A program made the translations under genes and the position numbers. Positions 1-4,337 of a stretch of DNA of 6,463 nt are shown one piece after another. How positions within the stretch are numbered: the stretch's first letter is position 1; each line of letters opens with the position of its first letter. The DNA is from CAZJCK01 sp964544635 (GTDB lineage: Bacteria > Zixibacteria > MSB-5A5 > GN15 > FEB-12). The notes beneath the pieces were generated by a model, which was not told the origin of the DNA, ran no database searches, and saw only the letters and a program-made list of their open reading frames with translations. The stretch covers positions 1 to 6,463 of the forward strand of contig CAZJCK010000119.1 of the NCBI GenBank assembly GCA_964544635.1, written 5' to 3'.

Positions 1-3000
1 AAGCAGGGTCGCTTCCGGCAGAACCTGCTCGGCAAGCGCGTCGACTATTCCGGCCGCTCGGTGATCGTGGTCGGTCCCGAACTGAAATTGCACCAGTGCG
101 GCCTGCCGAAAAACATGGCCCTGGAACTGTTCAAGCCGTTCATCATTATGAAGCTTGAAGAGAAGGGCTATGTCCAGACTGTCAAGTCAGCCAAGAAACT
201 CGTGGAGCGCGAACGACCGGAGGTATGGGACATCCTCGAAGAGATCATCGAAGATCATCCGGTCATGCTCAACCGTGCACCCACCCTGCACCGACTCGGT
301 ATCCAGGCGTTCTACCCGGTACTGGTCGAGGGTAAGGCGATCCGCCTGCACCCGCTGGTGTGTGCCGCCTTCAATGCCGACTTCGACGGTGACCAGATGG
401 CGGTCCACGTGCCGCTCGCCTTCGAAGCCCAGCTCGAAGCGCGGTTGCTCATGCTGTCGATCAACAATATCCTGCTGCCGTCGTCGGGACGTCCGATCAC
501 GATTCCATCGCAGGATATGGTCATCGGGTGCTACTACCTGACCCAGATGCGCACCGGCGATCCGGGCGAAGGCATGAATTTCTTCTCGATTGAAGAAGCC
601 CTGGCGGCTTACGATAACAAATTCGTCAGCCTGCACGCCAAAATCAATGTGCGCGTCAACGGCCAGATCGCCGAAACTACCGCCGGTCGCCTGATCTTCA
701 ATCGCATCCTCCCCGACGGCATGCCGTTCTTCAACGAGGTCGCGAACAAGAAGACACTGGAGCAGCTCGTGGCCGATTGCTTCTGGAAGCTCGGCCAGGA
801 CAAGACTGTCGAGTTCCTCGATCGTCTCAAGTATATCGGTTTCGAGTATGCCACCCTGTCCGGAACCACCGTTTCGATCGACGATCTCATCGTGCCGAAG
901 GTGAAGGACGAAATCATCGAGAGTGCTCGCAAGGATGTCGTCAAGATCCAGAAGCGCTATGAGCGCGGTGTCATCACCTTCGGTGAGCGCTACAACCAGA
1001 TTATTGATGCCTGGACGGCGGCGAGCAACGACGTTGCTAACCAGATGATGTCGAACCTCGCTGCCCAGAACCAGGGATTCAACCCGGTCTACATGATGGC
1101 CAACTCCGGGGCGCGCGGTTCCAAGGACCAGATCCGTCAGCTTGCCGGTATGCGCGGTCTCATGGCGAAACCGCAGAAGAAGATTACCGGTGGTGTCGGT
1201 GAAATCATCGAAAACCCGATTACCTCCAACTTCAAAGAAGGCCTCACCGTGCAGGAGTACTTCATCTCCACTCACGGTGCCCGTAAGGGTCTGGCCGATA
1301 CGGCGCTCAAGACCGCCGACGCCGGCTATCTGACCCGCCGCCTGGTCGACGTTGCCCAGGATGTGATCATCCGCGAGAACGACTGCGGTACGATTCTCGG
1401 CCTCGAGGTTGAGGCCCTCAAAGAAGGTGAAGAGGTCATCGAGTCGCTGGCCGACCGTATTCTCGGCCGCGTGTCGCTCGAAGACATCTACGATCCGATC
1501 TCCGACGAGTTGATCGTCGGAATGGCCGAACAGATCGGCGAGGAACATGCCGATCGCATCGAGGATGCCGGAGTCGAGTCGGTCAGCATCCGCTCGGTGC
1601 TGACCTGCGAGTCGCGCCACGGTGTGTGTGCCGCGTGCTACGGCCGAAACCTGGCTACCCGCAATATGGTCGACATCGGTGAAGCCGTCGGTGTCATCGC
1701 CGCCCAGTCAATCGGTGAGCCGGGCACCCAGCTTACCCTGCGTACCTTCCACATCGGTGGCGCCGCGGCCCGTATTACCGAGCAGTCGCAGGTACAGGCG
1801 AAGTATGACGGTAAGATCGAGTTGAAGGATGTCAAGGTCGTTACCCGCGACGAAGATCTCGAAAGCGAGATTGCCCAGAAGGAAGACCTTGATTCCGAGC
1901 AGGTCGTGGTCAGCCGCGACGGTGTGGGCGAGGCCCACATCATCGACAGCAACGGCCGCGTCCGTTCCCGTCTCAAACTGCCGTACGCCGCTATCCTTCA
2001 CGTCAGGGATGGCCAGGCGATCAAGAAGGGCGACATCATCTTCGAGTGGGATCCCTATACCGGCGCGATCGTGTCGGAGAAGAAGGGCAAGGTTATCTTC
2101 AAGGACATCATCAAAGATGTTTCCTATCGCGAAGCCATTGATGACCAGACCGGCCTGATCCAGTCGATCATCACCGACACCAAGGATAAGACGCTCTTTC
2201 CGACGATCAAGATTGAGTCCGAGAATGGCAAGACCCTGGCCAGCTACCGTGTCCCTACCGACGCCCAGCTGCAGGTCCAGGATGAACACAAGGTCAAGCC
2301 GGGCGATATCCTCGTCAAGATGCCGCGCTTCATCTCGAAGTCGCGCGACATTACCGGTGGTCTGCCGCGCGTTGCCGAGCTGTTCGAGGCCCGGCGCCCG
2401 TCCGACCCGGCGGTTATCTCGGAAATCGAAGGTATCGTCGAATTCGGCAAGATCGTGCGCGGCCAGCAGCAGGTGATTGTCCGTGGTGAAGACGCCGACG
2501 GCAACTACCACATCGGCGGCGATATGACCGAAGATGATCGCGAATACCTTGTCCCTCACGGTAAGCACATGATGGTGCACGCGGGCGACAAGGTCCGGGC
2601 CGGCGACCGTCTCTGTGAAGGCGCCATCGATCCGCACGACATCCTCGACATTCTCGGCGTCTACGAGGCGCAGGCCTACCTGGTCAACGAGATCCAGGAA
2701 GTCTACCGCCTGCAGGGCGTGAAGATCAATGACAAGCACATCGAGGTGATCGTTCGCCAGATGATGCAGAAGGTCCTGATCGAGTCGGTCGGTGATACCA
2801 CCTTCCTTGAAGGCGAGCGGGCCGAGAAGATAAAGTTTTCGGAGGAGAACGCCCGTGTCATCGCCGAAGGCGGCGAGCCGGCCACCTCGCGGCCGCTGCT
2901 GCTGGGTATCACCCGGGCCTCGCTGTCGACCGAGAGTTTTGTCTCCGCTGCCAGTTTCCAGGAGACCACCAAGGTCCTTACCGAGGCGGCTATCTCGGGT

Positions 3001-3186
3001 AAGGTCGACACCCTGATGGGACTGAAGGAGAATGTCATTATCGGCCACCTGATTCCGGCCGGGACCGGCATTCAGAAATACAAGCAGATCGATGTCGAAG
3101 CCCCCGAAGAACCCGAGTCCGAAATGCCGCTGGGCGAGGAGTCGGAAGAGACGACCGTGGTGGATATTTTCGACAAAAACGCTTGA
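1..3186 (+). CDS. rpoC: DNA-directed RNA polymerase subunit beta' (5'-truncated by window edge)
   Basis: This is the catalytic beta' subunit of RNA polymerase; the window begins in frame, so 1061 residues are present and about 333 N-terminal residues (first zinc ribbon, clamp, lid, rudder) lie upstream. Numbering from the window edge, it opens in switch 2 (KQGRFRQNLLGKRVDYSGRS). NADFDGDQM at 125-133 carries the three Mg-binding aspartates (127, 129, 131). The F-loop region SGARGS is at 369-374 and the bridge helix at about 417-452. The second zinc site is complete: Cys462, 536, 543 and 546, with the same spacing as Escherichia coli C814/C888/C895/C898. The trigger loop (LTLRTFHIGG, His584) is split by an SI3-type insertion of about 190 residues and resumes at DITGGLPRV (783). 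A conserved C-terminal region follows, ending in an acidic tail (1031-1061). Compared with E. coli there is a 7-residue insertion near 392-401. The gene is intact to its TGA stop, and rpoB is expected upstream. Confidence 0.98.
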   Translation, partial: KQGRFRQNLLGKRVDYSGRSVIVVGPELKLHQCGLPKNMALELFKPFIIMKLEEKGYVQTVKSAKKLVERERPEVWDILEEIIEDHPVMLNRAPTLHRLGIQAFYPVLVEGKAIRLHPLVCAAFNADFDGDQMAVHVPLAFEAQLEARLLMLSINNILLPSSGRPITIPSQDMVIGCYYLTQMRTGDPGEGMNFFSIEEALAAYDNKFVSLHAKINVRVNGQIAETTAGRLIFNRILPDGMPFFNEVANKKTLEQLVADCFWKLGQDKTVEFLDRLKYIGFEYATLSGTTVSIDDLIVPKVKDEIIESARKDVVKIQKRYERGVITFGERYNQIIDAWTAASNDVANQMMSNLAAQNQGFNPVYMMANSGARGSKDQIRQLAGMRGLMAKPQKKITGGVGEIIENPITSNFKEGLTVQEYFISTHGARKGLADTALKTADAGYLTRRLVDVAQDVIIRENDCGTILGLEVEALKEGEEVIESLADRILGRVSLEDIYDPISDELIVGMAEQIGEEHADRIEDAGVESVSIRSVLTCESRHGVCAACYGRNLATRNMVDIGEAVGVIAAQSIGEPGTQLTLRTFHIGGAAARITEQSQVQAKYDGKIELKDVKVVTRDEDLESEIAQKEDLDSEQVVVSRDGVGEAHIIDSNGRVRSRLKLPYAAILHVRDGQAIKKGDIIFEWDPYTGAIVSEKKGKVIFKDIIKDVSYREAIDDQTGLIQSIITDTKDKTLFPTIKIESENGKTLASYRVPTDAQLQVQDEHKVKPGDILVKMPRFISKSRDITGGLPRVAELFEARRPSDPAVISEIEGIVEFGKIVRGQQQVIVRGEDADGNYHIGGDMTEDDREYLVPHGKHMMVHAGDKVRAGDRLCEGAIDPHDILDILGVYEAQAYLVNEIQEVYRLQGVKINDKHIEVIVRQMMQKVLIESVGDTTFLEGERAEKIKFSEENARVIAEGGEPATSRPLLLGITRASLSTESFVSAASFQETTKVLTEAAISGKVDTLMGLKENVIIGHLIPAGTGIQKYKQIDVEAPEEPESEMPLGEESEETTVVDIFDKNA

Positions 3187-3208
3187 CAGATCGAAGAAAG
3201 ACTATAAC
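3183..3208 (+). promoter_or_regulatory. Possible but poorly spaced promoter at the rpoC end
   Basis: A perfect TTGACA (3183-3188) overlaps the rpoC stop codon and is followed by TATAAC (3203-3208), which matches the sigma-70 -10 consensus at five of six positions. The spacer is only 14 nt, shorter than the usual 16-18, and no better-spaced -10 is visible. TTGACA also forms part of an inverted repeat, which may be its real reason for being there. If active, it would give rpsL a start separate from rpoBC. I regard it as weak. Confidence 0.2.
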
Positions 3209-3234
3209 TTAGCAGGTCTGTGTCGAATCTGTCA
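3184..3234 (+). promoter_or_regulatory. Stem-loop in the rpoC-rpsL gap, possible rpsL leader element
   Basis: TGACAGATCGA (3184-3194) pairs with 3223-3234, giving 11 base pairs with a single bulged A at 3226; eight of the pairs are uninterrupted (TGACAGAT/ATCTGTCA). The 28-nt loop can hold a small inner hairpin, AGACT (3199-3203) with GGTCT (3215-3219). The 5' arm includes the rpoC stop codon. No T-run follows, so it is not a standard intrinsic terminator. It sits 14 nt before the rpsL Shine-Dalgarno, where a translational operator, processing site or mRNA-stability element would fit. The function is inferred; only the pairing is seen. Confidence 0.45.
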
Positions 3235-3248
3235 CATGTATGAAATAT

Positions 3249-3261
3249 AGGAGCAGCTTTG
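3249..3261 (+). promoter_or_regulatory. rpsL ribosome binding site with TTG start codon
   Basis: AGGAG at 3249-3253 is followed after 5 nt by TTG at 3259. This pair fixes the rpsL start: the protein then begins MPTINQLVRKGRKQ, which matches the S12 N-terminus, and no in-frame ATG or GTG lies near enough to replace it. A TTG start on a highly expressed ribosomal protein gene is uncommon and may lower or tune initiation. Confidence 0.85.
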
Positions 3262-3630
3262 CCGACGATTAACCAGTTAGTGCGTAAGGGTCGCAAGCAG
3301 ATTGTTGAATCCAGCAACACGCCTGCCCTGCAGGGATCACCGCAAAAACGCGGTGTCTGTACGCGCGTATATACGTCGACCCCGAAGAAGCCGAATTCGG
3401 CCCTTCGCAAGGTGGCGCGTGTCCGCCTGACCAACCAGATCGAAGTGACCGCCTACATTCCGGGCGAGGGTCACAACCTGCAGGAACACTCGATCGTACT
3501 GATCCGCGGAGGTCGTGTGAAAGACCTTCCCGGTGTCCGCTACCACATTATCCGTGGCACCATGGACACCGCCGGCGTCGGTGAACGCAAACGTGGTCGT
3601 TCCAAGTACGGAACGAAGAAACCCAAGTGA
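3259..3630 (+). CDS. rpsL: 30S ribosomal protein S12
   Basis: S12 lies at the decoding centre of the 30S subunit, where it contacts 16S rRNA and the codon-anticodon helix and influences accuracy. The 123-residue product has the usual family length. It has the basic N-terminal extension, QKRGVCTRVYT (29-39), the PNSALRK loop (45-51), GEGHNLQEHS (69-78), RGGRVKDLPGVRYH (83-96) and a basic C-terminus ending in KYGTKKPK. Lys43 and Lys88, the classic positions of streptomycin-resistance substitutions, are both lysine, so the sequence looks wild type there. Asp89 is the residue methylthiolated by RimO in organisms that have that enzyme. It starts at TTG behind a good Shine-Dalgarno, 72 nt after rpoC, and ends 14 nt before rpsG, with which it is almost certainly co-transcribed. 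Confidence 0.98.
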   Translation: MPTINQLVRKGRKQIVESSNTPALQGSPQKRGVCTRVYTSTPKKPNSALRKVARVRLTNQIEVTAYIPGEGHNLQEHSIVLIRGGRVKDLPGVRYHIIRGTMDTAGVGERKRGRSKYGTKKPK

Positions 3631-3644
3631 TGCAGGTGTAAACG

Positions 3645-4115
3645 ATGTCGCGACGCACACGAGCACCACGACGACCGACTATACCCGATCCTCGGTATGG
3701 CGACAAGCTTGTTACGCTGTTCATCAGTTGCCTCATGAAGGGCGGCAAGCGCTCGACTGCCGAGTCGATCATTTATGGTTCGATAGATCAACTCGAGAAG
3801 AAGACCGGCGAACCGGGTCTCGAGATGTTCCACAAGGCCGTCAACAACGTCAAGCCGGTCCTGGAAGTGAAGTCCCGCCGTGTCGGCGGCACCACCTACC
3901 AGGTGCCGGTAGAAGTGAAGCCGGGCCGCCGGACCGCACTGGCCATTCGCTGGCTGATTGCGTATTCGTCCGGACGCTCCGGCCACTCGATGGCCGACAA
4001 GCTGGCCGCTGAGTTTTTGGCGGCCGCCAATAATGAAGGTGCATCCATCAAGAAGAAGGAGGATACTCACAAGATGGCCGAAGCCAACAAGGCCTTCGCC
4101 CACTTCAGATGGTAA
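3645..4115 (+). CDS. rpsG: 30S ribosomal protein S7
   Basis: S7 is the primary binding protein that nucleates assembly of the 30S head and sits near the E site. The product has 156 residues, the usual bacterial length. Family signatures are the N-terminal MSRRTRAPRRPTIPDPRYGD, the rRNA-binding core from KPVLEVKSRRVGG through YQVPVEVKPGRRTALAIRWL (about 69-105), SMADKLAAEFLAAANNEG, and KKEDTHKMAEANKAFAHFRW at the C-terminus. The ATG is preceded by a modest Shine-Dalgarno-like AGGTG (3634-3638, 6-nt spacing). The 14-nt gap from rpsL implies one transcript and possibly coupled translation. S7 is the feedback repressor of the str operon in E. coli, where its target lies between rpsL and rpsG; the gap here is too short for that kind of site. 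Confidence 0.98.
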   Translation: MSRRTRAPRRPTIPDPRYGDKLVTLFISCLMKGGKRSTAESIIYGSIDQLEKKTGEPGLEMFHKAVNNVKPVLEVKSRRVGGTTYQVPVEVKPGRRTALAIRWLIAYSSGRSGHSMADKLAAEFLAAANNEGASIKKKEDTHKMAEANKAFAHFRW

Positions 4116-4131
4116 CCAACTGTGAGTGAAT

Positions 4132-4153
4132 GTCGCGCCGCCCGCGGCTCGAC
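4132..4153 (+). other. GC-rich stem-loop after rpsG
   Basis: GTCG-C-GCCG (4132-4140) pairs with CGGC-T-CGAC (4145-4153) around the loop CCCG, giving eight base pairs, seven of them G-C, with one C/T mismatch. It begins 16 nt after the rpsG stop. No U-rich tail follows, so a classical intrinsic terminator is unlikely. An RNA processing or 3'-end stabilising hairpin is possible. Confidence 0.4.
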
Positions 4154-4180
4154 TCGACCTTGAATCTTGGCCTTGGGAGA

Positions 4181-4199
4181 GTTGCTGGATGCCCGCAAC
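4181..4199 (+). other. Small stem-loop in the fusA leader
   Basis: GTTGC (4181-4185) pairs with GCAAC (4195-4199). After a T/C mismatch, GG (4187-4188) pairs with CC (4192-4193) around the loop ATG. It is one of a series of stems in the 222-nt rpsG-fusA gap and is weak alone. A perfect TTGACA hexamer lies downstream at 4214-4219, but no acceptable -10 box follows it, so I do not call a promoter there. Confidence 0.3.
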
Positions 4200-4235
4200 G
4201 TAACTAAGGGAAGTTGACATTCCGGTTTTTCCGAA

Positions 4236-4332
4236 CCCTGCTGATCGGACGACAGGATGTGCAGCTTCAGACAACGTTAGACGACAGTCTGAGCACATGC
4301 TAACAATGAAGGATTAGTCAGGGCTTTTTTTT
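4236..4332 (+). promoter_or_regulatory. Branched terminator-like leader structure directly before fusA
   Basis: CCCTGCTGATC (4236-4246) pairs with 4312-4323, giving 11 base pairs that include one G-U pair and one bulged T at 4318. The stem is followed by C and then eight T residues (4325-4332), so it has the outline of an intrinsic terminator or attenuator. The 65-nt interior holds a second stem: ATGTGC (4257-4262) with GCACAT (4293-4298), a four-nt bulge (AGCT), then TCAGAC (4267-4272) with GTCTGA (4287-4292). TTAGAC (4277-4282) can pair with the same GTCTGA, and GTTAG (4276-4280) with CTAAC (4300-4304), so alternative folds exist. The T-run ends 5 nt before the fusA ATG. The pairing is seen; control of fusA-tuf by attenuation or by a bound protein is inference. 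Confidence 0.5.
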
Positions 4333-4337
4333 GTCTT

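Noticed and set aside
187..1620. 477-codon open frame on the - strand
   Set aside because: It lies wholly inside rpoC, antisense to strongly conserved codons. GC-biased codon use leaves long open antisense frames, and the translation has no recognisable domain.
1708..3048. 446-codon open frame on the - strand
   Set aside because: It is another antisense shadow of rpoC, low in complexity and rich in Asp, Leu and Val, as expected from reversed GC-biased codons.
3385..3525. Streptomycin-resistance changes in S12
   Set aside because: Lys43 and Lys88 are both the sensitive-type lysine, so nothing unusual is seen.
3630..3641. TGATG stop-start overlap opening a three-codon frame between rpsL and rpsG
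   Set aside because: The frame (MQV) is trivial, and the conserved S7 N-terminus fixes the rpsG start at 3645.
4214..4242. Promoter for fusA at TTGACA 4214-4219
   Set aside because: The -35 hexamer is perfect, but the region 15-19 nt downstream (CCCTGCTG) has no resemblance to TATAAT. It is recorded only as part of the leader description.
4301..4307. TAACAAT as a -10 box for fusA
   Set aside because: No adequate -35 lies 16-18 nt upstream; the best is TAGACG at 4278. The sequence is better explained as part of the CTAAC pairing segment.
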